Source: Phlyctochytrium arcticum
Lineage: Eukaryota > Chytridiomycota > Chytridiomycetes > Chytridiales > Chytridiaceae
Assembly (NCBI GenBank): GCA_025602905.1
Contig: JAHLKI010000031.1
Coordinates: 1 to 64,000 of the forward strand
DNA length: 64,000 nucleotides
Reading direction: 5' to 3'
Shown one piece after another: positions 18,710-29,710 of the stretch (positions are counted from its first letter, which is position 1; the number at the start of each line of letters is the position of its first letter). Position numbers and translations under genes: made by a program. The notes below the pieces were generated by a model that had not been told where the DNA came from, ran no database searches, and saw only the letters and a list, made by a program, of their open reading frames with translations.

Positions 18710-20581
18710 ATGAAGGAGAATACACCAGTTGTGGGGACCTTTGAGACGCCGGTTGAATTCAACCTGTCACTTTCGACACCTGAGCAAGGAAATGGGACGG
18801 CGACAAGTTTGGCGGCTGCCTCAGGAGAGTCGTCTAGTGTACCTGGTACTGGCAATATGCAAGCTTCTGGTTCACAGATGGAAACGTCCAGTGCAGAGGC
18901 CCCGAAAGCTTCTCAAGGAGCAGCACACTCTAATGGGGCAAATCGGGAACAGGCCCAGTCGGTCCCACCTCTAGCAAACGAAGGCACAGGAGCTGATTCC
19001 ATGGGACAACAGCAGGGTGTGTCTGGACCTTTGTCATCAGAGCCTTCTGCATCAGGAAATGTGCCTACCACAACATCCCAAGGACAGCCATCAACATCTA
19101 CTGCCGGGAGGCCCATATTTAAGTATGGCAAAAAGAGAAATCGGGTGCAGACTGACGATAGCCAAATTGCGGGTCAGTCTTCAGCTGGACAGAGTACGAG
19201 GCAGGTATCTACACCCCAAGGACAACCATCAACATCTGCTGCAGGAAAGGGGAAGCGTCCCAAAAGGAGCAAATCGGTCCAACCTGATCGCCAAACTACG
19301 GGTCAGACTGCAGCTAGACAGGTTACGAGTCAGGTATCTACATCTCAAGAACAACCAGCAACCTCTACCGCAGGAAAGGGGAAGTGTGGCCGAAAGGAAC
19401 AGCGGGGGCAGAATGACGATAGCCAAACTACGGGACATCCTTCAGCTGAACAGACCACAAGTCAGGCATCTGCTGGGCCATCATCAAGTCAGACATCTGG
19501 TAATCGCACTGCAAGTGGGCTTCCTGACGGACAGTCAGCTACTCAAAACCCCAAAGACAAACGTTCTGCATCAATGCAGCGGCGGCGGCGAGAAGCCTTC
19601 AGGGCAGCATTTAGAGCGAAAAGGACTGCGCCTGCCACAAGTGTCGAGACAGCAAACCCAACCCAAGAGCCCTCAATGGTAGAAGGGTCATCAACTGCAA
19701 ACCCGACTCCTGCTCCGGTCACGCCCCGAGTACGAGTACCATTGGTGCCCCCTACACCGGCTGCCGACGTTCCGCTGTTCCTCCCATCTCCCACGTTGTG
19801 CGGTCTTCCGAATGAACTCAAGTGGAAGCTTGCTTCCTACATGCAGCCCCAGGACGCGTGCCGAGTGACCATGGCAGCCCCCTCCTGGCGTCATATGGCA
19901 CCCGACAAGGCATTCTGGAACTTTATGCTAGGGAGGTGTCCCGAGGGTGACGTGCGGGTTGGATCTGCCATTGCCAAGAAGGTGTATCATCTTACCGAAA
20001 AGGATATCCACAATGTTGAATGCATACGTCCGGTTGACCCAGACTCGCGCATGAATCCCCCGCGCATGTACCGTAAATCCACCATATACCTCATGGCACT
20101 GGCAAAGCATGGCGGCCTTCCCGGATTACTATTAAAAGATGTGCAAATTATCGAGTCTACCGAACAGAAAAAAGAGGTCAAAAGGGACAACACCATCCTC
20201 CGTGTCCAAATCCTGCGGCAAGAGCTCGCCGACATTGGCCAAGAAATCCGCGATGATTCTCGAATGCAACGGTTGTATATGAAGGGCGGATCCGGTGCGC
20301 CTACTATTCAGGAAGTGGTGCAGTCAGCGCGTCAGATGCATATTATTCACGAGCACTCCCTGTACAAAAAGATGCTGAAAGATTCCTACCAAGATGTTGT
20401 GGAAGAATCCCATGTAGTAGGAGGTTTCAACGAGCGTTGGAAGGCAAACAAGGAAGAGATGCAGCAGCAAGCTCTGGCCGGCTGGGAATATCTGAAGACC
20501 ATGCACGCCCAAGACGGTATTGCACCCATCAGCATGTGTTATTGCGGAGAACCCATTTTTTTTAAACAGTCCTCCCTCTAA
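18710..20581 (+). CDS. F-box-like protein with long repetitive disordered N-terminus
   Basis: The first in-frame ATG is at 18710 (about 623 aa); the frame is open upstream to 18503 without an ATG, so an upstream exon is possible (a short frame starting at 18529 could splice in, but only through a 37-nt intron). The N-terminal ~360 residues are Ser/Thr/Gln/Pro-rich with imperfect 43-46-aa repeats (QGQPSTSxAGKGK ... DDSQxTGQ). Around 19797-19930 the segment LCGLPNELKWKLASYM, then VTMAAPSWRHMAPDKAFWNFML, fits an F-box (LP.EL..kI..yL..., W). The C-terminal ~200 residues are helical and charged with a final CYCGEP. F-box proteins recruit substrates to SCF ubiquitin ligases; the substrate part is not recognisable. 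It sits next to decaying ankyrin copies in a fast-evolving stretch. Confidence 0.65.
   Translation: MKENTPVVGTFETPVEFNLSLSTPEQGNGTATSLAAASGESSSVPGTGNMQASGSQMETSSAEAPKASQGAAHSNGANREQAQSVPPLANEGTGADSMGQQQGVSGPLSSEPSASGNVPTTTSQGQPSTSTAGRPIFKYGKKRNRVQTDDSQIAGQSSAGQSTRQVSTPQGQPSTSAAGKGKRPKRSKSVQPDRQTTGQTAARQVTSQVSTSQEQPATSTAGKGKCGRKEQRGQNDDSQTTGHPSAEQTTSQASAGPSSSQTSGNRTASGLPDGQSATQNPKDKRSASMQRRRREAFRAAFRAKRTAPATSVETANPTQEPSMVEGSSTANPTPAPVTPRVRVPLVPPTPAADVPLFLPSPTLCGLPNELKWKLASYMQPQDACRVTMAAPSWRHMAPDKAFWNFMLGRCPEGDVRVGSAIAKKVYHLTEKDIHNVECIRPVDPDSRMNPPRMYRKSTIYLMALAKHGGLPGLLLKDVQIIESTEQKKEVKRDNTILRVQILRQELADIGQEIRDDSRMQRLYMKGGSGAPTIQEVVQSARQMHIIHEHSLYKKMLKDSYQDVVEESHVVGGFNERWKANKEEMQQQALAGWEYLKTMHAQDGIAPISMCYCGEPIFFKQSSL
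19076..19470 (+). repeat. Coding minisatellite-like repeats in the F-box-like gene
   Basis: Three imperfect units beginning with (T/C)C(C/T)CAAG(G/A)ACA at 19076, 19214 and 19343, i.e. 138 and 129 bp apart. Both spacings are multiples of three, so the frame is kept. Confidence 0.8.
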
Positions 20582-21696
20582 GTCCCATATCCTGCTGCCA
20601 ACCATTTTTTTTTAGCTAGCATTAGTCTAGTCTTTCACGTATTCATCTTGCCATCTTAGCATAGCCTTGTCTCGGACATCTGTATCTCTGCGACTTATGA
20701 AATATTAATAACCTTGTCTTTCTTGTATTTGTCTTGGCACTCATTGTTCCTCCCACGGTCATGTCTGCCACGGACCGAGATCATCCTTTACTCGTACGGT
20801 TGAGTCAAAAGCAGTACCTGACAGTCCAAAAGAGCTACAGGGCATTACGCGTAAGCTTGGGCCTCCTGCCTGCAAAAGCCATCTCTGCTTCATCGACACT
20901 CCACATTCATTCCAGTTGCGCCTTCACCCATGCGTGAATACTACTCGATTAGCCCACTGACTCGAGTAGGAACGCGTAAACTCGGTAGAAAACATGCGGC
21001 TTCAGAATATGAGGTGTCGTCTACCATTGCTCAGCCATGGCTTTTGAGCTCCACCTCCCTTGCGATCACCCTATATCAATGCAATAATTGGAAAATTCAG
21101 GACTCCAGGGGATGAAGCTGCTGTACTCGAGTACTGCTGTCATCTACTTGACGCGTCCGTCAATAGATCGTCAAGTCGTGAACTTTGCAACAGCCTTTCA
21201 GACCATTGTGAAAATCCACAATCTACGGTCTAAAAATGCCAATGGTCTTCTATTGTTTGTTCGATGGAATCAAAAATGAGATGATGGATTGTCTAAAAAC
21301 GATCTGGTATCCCTGGCGAACAATCTGAATATAGCCCTTCCGCCCCCCAACCTTCTGCCGATCCGAAAAGACGAAAAAAAAGAACTGACATCTGCCACTA
21401 TGCAGTCTATTGGAGCGCAAAACGGGGCCTTCAGTCGACGAAATTTCCGAAAATAGCTGGCCGTGGGGCTAAAAACAGCTTTTTGGTGACGGCACAGTCA
21501 TGCTGTGCGCGGCACAGCTTGCAAAAAAGTTGCAATTTGCGAGATGCCAGTGTTGGACGGAAATTCAAATAAATAGAAGGGAGCATCACCGGCATTTCCC
21601 TACCAACAACACTCGCCTTAGAACTTCTTTCCTTCTCCCTCATCTTTTCAGAACCTCCCTACTACCTCACTTTTTCTCTCTCATTTTTTGGACAAA
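20582..21696. other. Intergenic region
   Basis: No supported gene; short frames on the plus strand (for example near 20734 and 20930) lack domain or promoter support. A TATA-like AAATAAATAGA (about 21567) lies roughly 125 bp upstream of the cell-surface protein gene. Confidence 0.5.
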
Positions 21697-22380
21697 ATGG
21701 TTCGCCTCTCCTCCATCGCTGCGATCGTTGCCACGGGTGCCCTTGCTCTTTCGGCCAACACTGTTGATGCCAAGCCTTGCACCAAGACAGATGCCCGTTT
21801 CGTGGGTCAGAAGGCTGTCCTTCGTCAGGGAGCTCTGGCTTACCCCACCAATGGAACTTTCACCGTCTCTGGAACCGCTGAAGTCGTCGATGGATGTACC
21901 TTCATCATTCGTGATTTCCGCTACACTCCCGCTTTGGCTGGCGGTGTCGATTGGTACGGCCGTCGTGGAAACCTCGGCACATCTGGAATCTCTGTTGCCA
22001 AGGGTGTAGAAGCGTCCACCGCTGGGGACTCTCCCATCTTCACCTTTGTTGACACTGTCGGTGCCGCCGCCAGTTGGGATGACTTTGACACCCTTGTCTT
22101 GTTCTCCCCTACTCTCAACTTTGAATTGGCCAATGCCCAGTTCACCAGTCTGGTTTCGAACGCTACCTCTACTGCTACTGCATCCACTACGGCTGTCGCT
22201 ACTTCAACCGCTGTTGCAACCACCACCACGGCTCCTCCCAAGGCATCCACAACGGCCACCACCACCTCTGCTCGCCCAACTACAACCGTTAATGTCAACT
22301 CGGGAGCTGAGGGTCTTGGTGCTGGGGGTCTGGCTGCTGCCGGTATTGCTGCTGCTGCCGCCATCATTCTTGGTGCTTAG
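21697..22380 (+). CDS. Secreted, GPI-anchored-type protein with DM13-like domain (227 aa)
   Basis: Residues 1-26 are a clear signal peptide ending ...NTVDAKP. Residues ~40-150 match the DM13 pattern: GTFTVSGTAEVVDGCTFIIRDF (shown in part), then an aromatic/Gly region DWYGRRG and a final strand LVLFSPTLNF. DM13 domains are small β-domains proposed to take part in redox or cell-surface adhesion reactions. Residues ~155-205 are Thr/Ser/Ala-rich, expected to be O-glycosylated. The C-terminus has small residues followed by a hydrophobic tail (GLAAAGIAAAAAIILGA), as in GPI-anchor signals. The ATG at 21697 is chosen because it directly begins the signal peptide. Single exon. Likely on the plasma membrane or in the cell wall. 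Confidence 0.85.
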   Translation: MVRLSSIAAIVATGALALSANTVDAKPCTKTDARFVGQKAVLRQGALAYPTNGTFTVSGTAEVVDGCTFIIRDFRYTPALAGGVDWYGRRGNLGTSGISVAKGVEASTAGDSPIFTFVDTVGAAASWDDFDTLVLFSPTLNFELANAQFTSLVSNATSTATASTTAVATSTAVATTTTAPPKASTTATTTSARPTTTVNVNSGAEGLGAGGLAAAGIAAAAAIILGA

Positions 22381-22964
22381 TTGTCTTTTTATGTCTGTTT
22401 CCCCTTTCCCACATATCCCGGCCCTTGGGCCACTGTCATCTTCCCTCTGCAATTACCCTCTTTCAATGCGCCTGTATGCGACTAGATTAGTTTGATTCCC
22501 CTTCGTTTTTGGACTAGTATTTCTAAAATTATCAATAAGTGTAGTGTCCCAATAGAATTTTTTGCCCTTTGACTGTTTTACCACTGCTACTGTTCTGCTA
22601 TTCATCGCAAGAAGATGAGCACCTTTTCTTGATTGCAAGGCGTCCTGTACTGCTCCAATTTGACGGGTATGCGAGCGAACGTGGGGTATTAGTATCCCGC
22701 GACGCGTGGGCACAAACACTGAGCCGCCTGTCAAAATGTAGCAGGCCAAGGTCGGCCTTTCCAACTGCAGCGATTAAATAATGCAATCCGCTCAAACTAC
22801 CACTCCCCAACCCCCAAGACTTGCATCCATTCTCTCTTCGTCGCAAAACATCCGGTATTTGTTTGATTGGCTCTCTTGAACTCGATCGTTTGAGGCTAAT
22901 CGGTTGTGTAGAATCTAGATTTGGCTTCTAAATCAGCGGAGTTGTTATCCCGGTGCACGTTGCA
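22381..22964. other. Intergenic, with TTTGAC sites upstream of the SUMO-ligase gene
   Basis: AATTTGACGG (near 22660) and CTGTCAAAAT (near 22729) form an inverted pair of the TTTGAC core found upstream of the small genes at 7851, 8866 and 11706. No coding sequence seen. Confidence 0.45.
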
Positions 22965-25900
22965 ATGGCAAACGGTGCGATGATGGATGGTTCGCCCCGT
23001 CAAATAAGGTCATCTTCGCCATCCCCATCGCCGCCGATATCAGTCATGAGCTCCGAAGCAAGGGTCTCTACGGTGGGTCCTGATGATGTAAATCAAAGTC
23101 AGAGCATCAACTCGGCAAAACCCCCTTCTGCCACAATTGTCGTCGTGGCATCGAGAGGGACATCTTTACCAAATGCACCGCCAGCTCCATCCGACCGTTC
23201 GTCACCTCAAAAGTCTTACTTGTCGCAAAGGCCGTCAATTGTGCCCATGGTTCCTCAGCGACTTTTTAATGCCGATCTTGAATCGTCTAATCGAGCTCCG
23301 GTGAAGCACCCGGAGCCAGCGCAATGTCATCCCTCGCAACAAACCATCACCGAGGTGATCGTGGTGGATGACGAGGAAACAGCTCCGTCTCCCAGTCGCT
23401 GTCGTAAAAGAAAACGATCTGATTCTGGTGAGGACACTGTTTCTGTTTCCTCTGGGTGCGATGATTTGTTCTAATAAGATATCCCTATGTCGGGCACTAG
23501 TGCAGCGCAATTTGAGATCGTGGTTTGATGCCACCCGCAACATGCAGCGGGAGCTGGAACGGATCCGACAAATCTATGACAAGAATCGCCGGCGGCAGGA
23601 GCAGGAGCCAGCCAGATTTGGTAGCATTACTCCTCGTATCAAGGCTACCAATACTCAGATCCACGCTAGCAGTACCTGGATCGACGCTTACATTGCTCGT
23701 TTCGGCGGCAAGGTGCTGCGCAATGTCGCTGATACTCCTGAATCGCGTATTACATCAGCAAGTATATCTTTACTTTCGCCCACCGCGTCGCCTGTTTCCT
23801 GCTTGACCTCAACCCACAAGACTTCGAGATCTGACACTGGGGCGATTCCACTGCCGGCGACCACCCCGCCCCCGCCAATGCCGTCGTCGTCGTCGTCGTC
23901 TGCCGCCGGGGCGGGAACCCCTGGTAGAAAATCCCGGTCCAAAAAGAAAAAGTCGAACCCCCTCCTTGAACCGACTCGGACTGAAATCAACCGGGCGATT
24001 GATGCCGCCTTTAGTCTGCAGCCTCGAACTACCAAGCGGAAACCCACAGGTATGACTTTTTTTTCTCCCTTTTGATCAATATTTTTCGCCAACTTACGGA
24101 TTTGTTTTATTTGTAGATGCGGCTGCGGCCGTTTTGTCCGAAGTGTCCGAACGCGGCGCAGGTGGCCCGCCAGGGGGCGAGAATATTCCCACGGTCACGG
24201 TTGCTGCGGATTTGTCCGAATGGCCGCCGCAGCCGCCACAGCAGCCGCAGCAGCGACACCAGAAACTCATCTCCGACGCGACAACTTCCTTCGCGTCGTG
24301 GTCGTTGTCGTCGTCGTCGTTTCCGGTGCCGTCGACTTCCATCTGCGGACTCCCGCCATTAACACCCCCATCCTTCCCCGCCGTATTGCTGCCGCCGCGC
24401 CCTGCCAGTTGCCCGCCCACGGCATCCAATTTTTCAGACACCGATGACCCCCCGAATCCCCCGCCCGTACCATCAACGACCAAATCACCGACCAAATCAA
24501 CGACCAAATCACCGACCAAATCAACTACCAAGTCAACGACCAAGCCACAGCACCCGCCGAAAAACGTAGTACGGCCAAAACACCAAAGAGATCAAGGAAA
24601 GAAAAAGCCCGAGACTATGCAAGATCGGACTATTCCCGGTATTTGGAATGCGGCATCCAATTTATTACAGCCTGGCGAAGGTGATGGAAGATTTTTAGGA
24701 TCTTTACCAATGAGCTCCAATTATCCACCACATATGCCAACGGGGTCGGATTATTCATCAAATATGCCAGTCGGCTCGGATTATCAAGGTCGAATCATAG
24801 GACAGCCGTCATATAATCATCAGCCACAGCAAGTGCCACTACAACCGGGGGAACCCTCCTCTTGGACGTCACAATATGCCCAATGGCAACAGCAAACAGC
24901 CTACCTCTTATCGGCATCGGGATCATATCCGCCTCGGGATAATATGCAGCAGTGGAGGCAATCTTCAAGTACATATACCGTTCCTGGCCCTCCTTATTAC
25001 CAGTATTCACAGCCCATCCCCGACTTACCCCCGCAATGTCCATCAGATCAAGCACCAGCACCACAACAAGCACCGCAACCAGAGTTATCAGCACGAGCCA
25101 GAATATTACCAGGACCAGCAGAGTTAGAACCTCGTCCCACTTTACCACATCCACACCAACCATTTTCAATTGACTCTGGAAGTCAACCAATATCCAATCA
25201 ACAACTAGTATTGAACCCTTCCGCGTGTCATTCGAATTATACCTTTCCCGCATCTACAAGTTTGCCACCCTCGCAAGCCGCTCAGTGTCCTCCACGGTCC
25301 CAGATGACTGCTTTCACTCCAGCGCCAGATGAGTCTACACGGGCCCTTCAAATACGACAAGTTATGCAATCAACGCTCACGGCCTACCAGCGAAGTGTTG
25401 TACTGTCAAATATGGACCAGCAAGTGCCAACAGGGAGCCGCCCGCCACCTGGTCCTCGCGGTTCACATCTTCATCCTCACCGGCGTTTTATTCCACGTCC
25501 CAACGTGAATCAACCGGGCTGTTGGCACCAAGATAGTATGGCAGGCCGGCCCGCCCCTCATAATCATAATCTTTGGGTGGATGCGCACAATTCGAACAAA
25601 CCCAAGGATTCAAGGTACCACAAATGACCCTGAAGTCACTCATGATGAAACCATCTAACAAATATTATAGGGACGGTGTTCCAATGGAACTTTCACCAGC
25701 CAGCACATCTGATACTTCCACGTTGCAAAATGCTTCATGTGTTAGAGGATTCCTGCAAATAGCTCAACATAGACGTAGGCAAGGTTTTGGGGACGCCGTA
25801 TCTGAGCTGCAGCACCTGAATCGTGAGGAAATTCATTTAAAAATGTTGCAAGCTGGTTTGGAAACTCGACGCAAGCACCTTTTGTGGGAGGTGTCATCAA

Positions 25901-28900
25901 CGCAACCAATGGTGACGGAGCCTGCTGAGGTTGCAGGGACCTCGTTAGCTGCGGAGGAAACCGAGTTACCCGGTGACAGTCTAAACACGATATCCCTGCC
26001 AGGAGCTGACGTGCATACTACTACAGCAACTGCCAAGCGACAGGACCCTGCTTCTAAATGCATCCAGCTTCCTAAAAAACTTCCCGTGAGCAGAAGTGGA
26101 GCATCGGACGGCCGCTCGCGCCGAACCTCCAATAAATCTGGACCCCGGCAAATCTTTTGGAATCCGGTGAAGTTTTTGGTTGGGCCAACTGCTATAATGT
26201 CTAGTAACTTGGGATACCGGCACCACTTCGACGTACCTACTCACCTTTTTCCGATGCTCACTAAGCCGTACGGATGGAATAGAGTCCGCATGGGTCTGAT
26301 AAACGCAATGGGCGATCCGCAAAGTTGGCCAGCGGCTTTTTTGGAGTATGACCTCAACGGAACTCTTAATTCGATACCTGCGGACAAGACCTATCTGCTG
26401 ATAAACTTTGCGATGTTTCCTGGCACAAACTCCATTGCTTTCAAGGTTGATCCGCAGCAAGTCACTGCAGAACTAACTGATGGATCTCTACGACTTGTAG
26501 TTGAACTCGTGGATCTTGCAGTACTCGAAAGGGCAGCAGAATATGTCGAGAAACAGGCACCTACTACGTCTTTAAATGCCAGCAACGATCTCCATTTCCG
26601 CTTGTTGAACGCAAAAATTGATTTCAAGGATCCAACAACCAACCAAAGAATGACGGTTCCCGTTCGATCAAAGTACTGCAAGCATACACGATGTTTTGAC
26701 TTAGTGACGCATTTGACCAGGATCGATACATTTCCCTGTCCCGCGACCCGCAATGCTCCCCGGAATTGTCCTATTTGTAAGGAAGACGCCGATGCCGCCT
26801 TCTTGCGAGTGGATGAACTTGTTAGTCAAAGTTTGAAAAAGTTTGGAGAGGAAGATGAGGCGATACTATTGCACCGGGAGAATAGGGAACGGTCGCAAGT
26901 ATGGGTGGTGAACGGCACCAAGATCTTTGTCAGCCGCCTGTCCGATATGGAGGCCGATATGGAGGCCGATGCTGCTGAAAGTGGGCCTGCTAATTTTGAG
27001 TCTCAAATTGAGGAAAGCACACTTGATGCGGATTTGGTTCTGGTATCAGAAGCAGCACAGTCGTCGGAACAGCCTGTTCATTGCAACCTTGAGGAAACGC
27101 ATTCCGCCAATATAGAAACCTTGATTAAGGCTGCAGAAATTGTTGAGAAGAGAGCCGCGCTTCCCGTCAAGATGAATATTGGTACAAGTGTCCCGAAGAG
27201 GCATTTAACTTTAATGCGGGACGTGGCCCAACAAACAATCAATGCCTCACCCGTAATGGTCGTAGAAGATGTTTATTTGGCGAAGGCTGCGGAGGGTCAA
27301 CCAGCAAGAGAAGGAACCGCTGAAGATGATTTTTCGGCAAAGAATGCCAGTAAGCAACTATTAGAGGAAGCATCAGAGTCTGCAGCGGAACACACGGAAC
27401 ACATATCACGTATGGATGACGATCTTCTCCCAGACCCTTTGCCGAAAACTGAGGTTGATGATGCAAAGGCAATTGATCTTACCGCTCATGCGATTTCGCA
27501 TGGCACTGGCGTCGCGCAGAGTATTGATGAGCAGCCAAGCGGCATTCCAAAAGGCAATCAAACAATCCCGAAACCAACTCTTGATGCTCCTATCGATCAG
27601 AGTCCCCACGAAGATTCGCATCCGGAGCCGTTTTCCTCGCCGTCCAAGCTTTCATTGGCTCCAACAGCTGATCTGCTGTCCAATCTCGAAGCTCAAGTAT
27701 CTAGTAGTCATGACGCCCAACTGGCTAGGATCAACTCAGCACTTAGAAACATGTTCCAAGGAGCTGCATTCATTGACAAGTTCTATCAACCATCAACTGT
27801 AGCACCTCGGTCCGCACTCTCGCTAGTTCCCAGTTTGATGACTTTATCAATTGGGGCTCTCAGAAGGACATCTATATGTGAGCGACGGGCGAATTTGGAA
27901 GCAGCTATGGAGTTGGTTCGTGAAGAAAAACTTGTTTCCCCGTCACTCGACAGATCTTTACGGCAAAGTCCTATCGAAGAAGATTATGATTCGGAGATTC
28001 TTGATCAAGGTATCGTGCCTCAGAGTGCGGAAAGGCAGTCGCCCCAAAAGGCACATGGATGGGAGAAATTCGACGCTGAGCTGGACGATAGGTTTGGGCC
28101 TGGAATAACGACTCGAGAAGACCAGCTTCGGGGCGATGATGACAGCGAGAGCGATATGATATTAGCGGAAGGGACTAGCGTAGCAAGAATCCCGGTGGCG
28201 ATGAATATATCCATCAAGGCTACCGTCGCTTCAAGAGCTTCCAGGCTGTGTCGGAGATCAGGAGGAAAAATTCTGCCCCCAGCGTCTTTCGTGCAATCAG
28301 AAGCACTGCAGTCGGAATCACCATCTCCTTTGCTGGTTAAGCGATCTGTGAAAAGAATCGTGGCGGATTCAAGTGACGAAGATGCAGTGACCGGTACTTT
28401 ATCGCGGTTGAATCCGAAAAAGAAAGGAACTGCCTCTGCGAAATCGGAACAGACTTTGGCTGAGCGCAGAAAAAGCAACATGCTCCGAATTCAAACGCGA
28501 ACAATCAAAGACGCTGATGCCGTTCAAACTGGAAAGCCGCCCTCATCCAGCACCACATTTACGCGGACGCAAGCGAAACGCGCTAGAAATAAGAGTCCAC
28601 CTCGTCCCTCACCAGTTAATTTGCTATCAGCGTCGCCAAACCGGAAGGTACCAGCAGCGGCCAGCCAACGGCCAATGCCCACGACGCCACTTAGTCCTTC
28701 TAAGCGGAAGAATTCCATTACCGGTCGAGATTCGACACAGTCATTTGCGGCGTCAGGTGCACCTAGGCGGAAGTCATCGCAATCGGAGGACAGGTTGCAG
28801 TCAGCAGGGAAGAAGGCAATGCCCCAGAAGAAAAACCAGCCACTTCCATCCTCTACTTCGCCGGCCGCGGCTACACCAGCAGCTACTACAGCGAAATGCA

Positions 28901-29223
28901 AAGCCAGATTGGCCTCTTGTTCAGCGCCTAGAGCGATAAAGAGGGAGGACAGTCCCCCGCCTCCCCCACCTGGCCCTCCTCCAAATATATCTTTTTCGGC
29001 AGTTCCATTACCTCAGGACCTCCTTCCTCAGGCGGCTCTTAGGAAACCTATCATCTCAACAACAGCATCAGCACATACAACCCCAGACGCAAAACGAAGA
29101 CGATACGCACGTCGAGACCCCTCTCCTGTAGTGCCTGACGATGCTTTACCGCGTCGAATTTCCTTTGTTATGAGCACTCCTGACAAAGGCAAAGGCCACT
29201 TAAAATCGCAACGCTTCAAGTAA
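22965..29223 (+). CDS. PIAS/Siz-type SUMO E3 ligase (SP-RING), very large, four exons
   Basis: Model: join(22965..23427, 23501..24049, 24117..25614, 25671..29223), 2020 aa, in frame throughout. Residues ~995-1165 show a PINIT-like fold (FWNPVKFLVGP ... YDLNG ... LLINFAMFPGTN). Residues ~1160-1210 are an SP-RING/MIZ finger: PVRSKYCKHTRCFDL with the Cys-His pair, then CPIC. These domains position SUMO-loaded Ubc9 and substrate in the nucleus. An acidic hydrophobic SUMO-interacting motif, VIVVDDEE, lies near residue 131. The C-terminal ~800 residues are disordered, Ser/Pro/Lys-rich, with basic patches. Exon 3 is low-complexity, Pro/Gln-rich, and contains a 12-nt repeat array. SIZ/PIAS proteins are usually 600-1000 aa, so this one is about twice the normal size. 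The ATG at 22965 is the first in frame. TTTGAC motifs lie upstream. Confidence 0.88.
24475..24546 (+). repeat. 12-nt tandem repeat inside the SUMO-ligase gene
   Basis: About six copies of (A/C)CGACCAAATCA-type units encode alternating TTKS/PTKS. The length is a multiple of three, so copy-number change would keep the frame. Confidence 0.8.
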
Positions 29224-29710
29224 TTCAAAGGCGAGATCACAAAGGTCCGTCCGGACTCCGGAATGTTCTACGTTGTGTCACAAGTTATGCCACGATCGGC
29301 AAATCAGCACTCTCTGTCCATAGTCAACATATTACCATTATTTTCTAGGCTGGACTTTCTACAAGTCCATGGACGCTGCACCAGACGCTGCATCGCGCTG
29401 CAGCCGAGAGTTTTTTGGAAAAGCATAGCAAAGAAGAATAATCGGCACTCGGGGACCTGGTCCAATTTTGTATTAATTTGATGTAATAAACGGACCCTTT
29501 CGATACTCTTTCGCCGTTTGGCATTCTGTAAAAATAGCATAACAAATAATAATACAAATGTAACAGCAGAAATATCAATCGCTTAGAGCAACAGAGGGTA
29601 TATTACTTTTGTTTCGCGTGGTTAAAACCACGATGACTACCACAAACGATCCACCCTTGGATTTGGGAAGGGAAACGCCAATGAAGGATCGCTCCACGTC
29701 GGTCAGTCGG
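29224..29710. other. Convergent intergenic region
   Basis: 3' flanks of the SUMO ligase (plus) and the Zn2Cys6 gene (minus). No gene or strong structure seen. Confidence 0.5.

Noticed and set aside
20734..21279. Short plus-strand frames between the F-box-like and DM13 genes
   Set aside because: All are under 70 codons, with no domain, no splice partner and no paralogue in the window.
24475..24546. A CRISPR-like direct-repeat array
   Set aside because: The 12-nt units are contiguous without spacers and lie in a coding exon of a eukaryotic gene.
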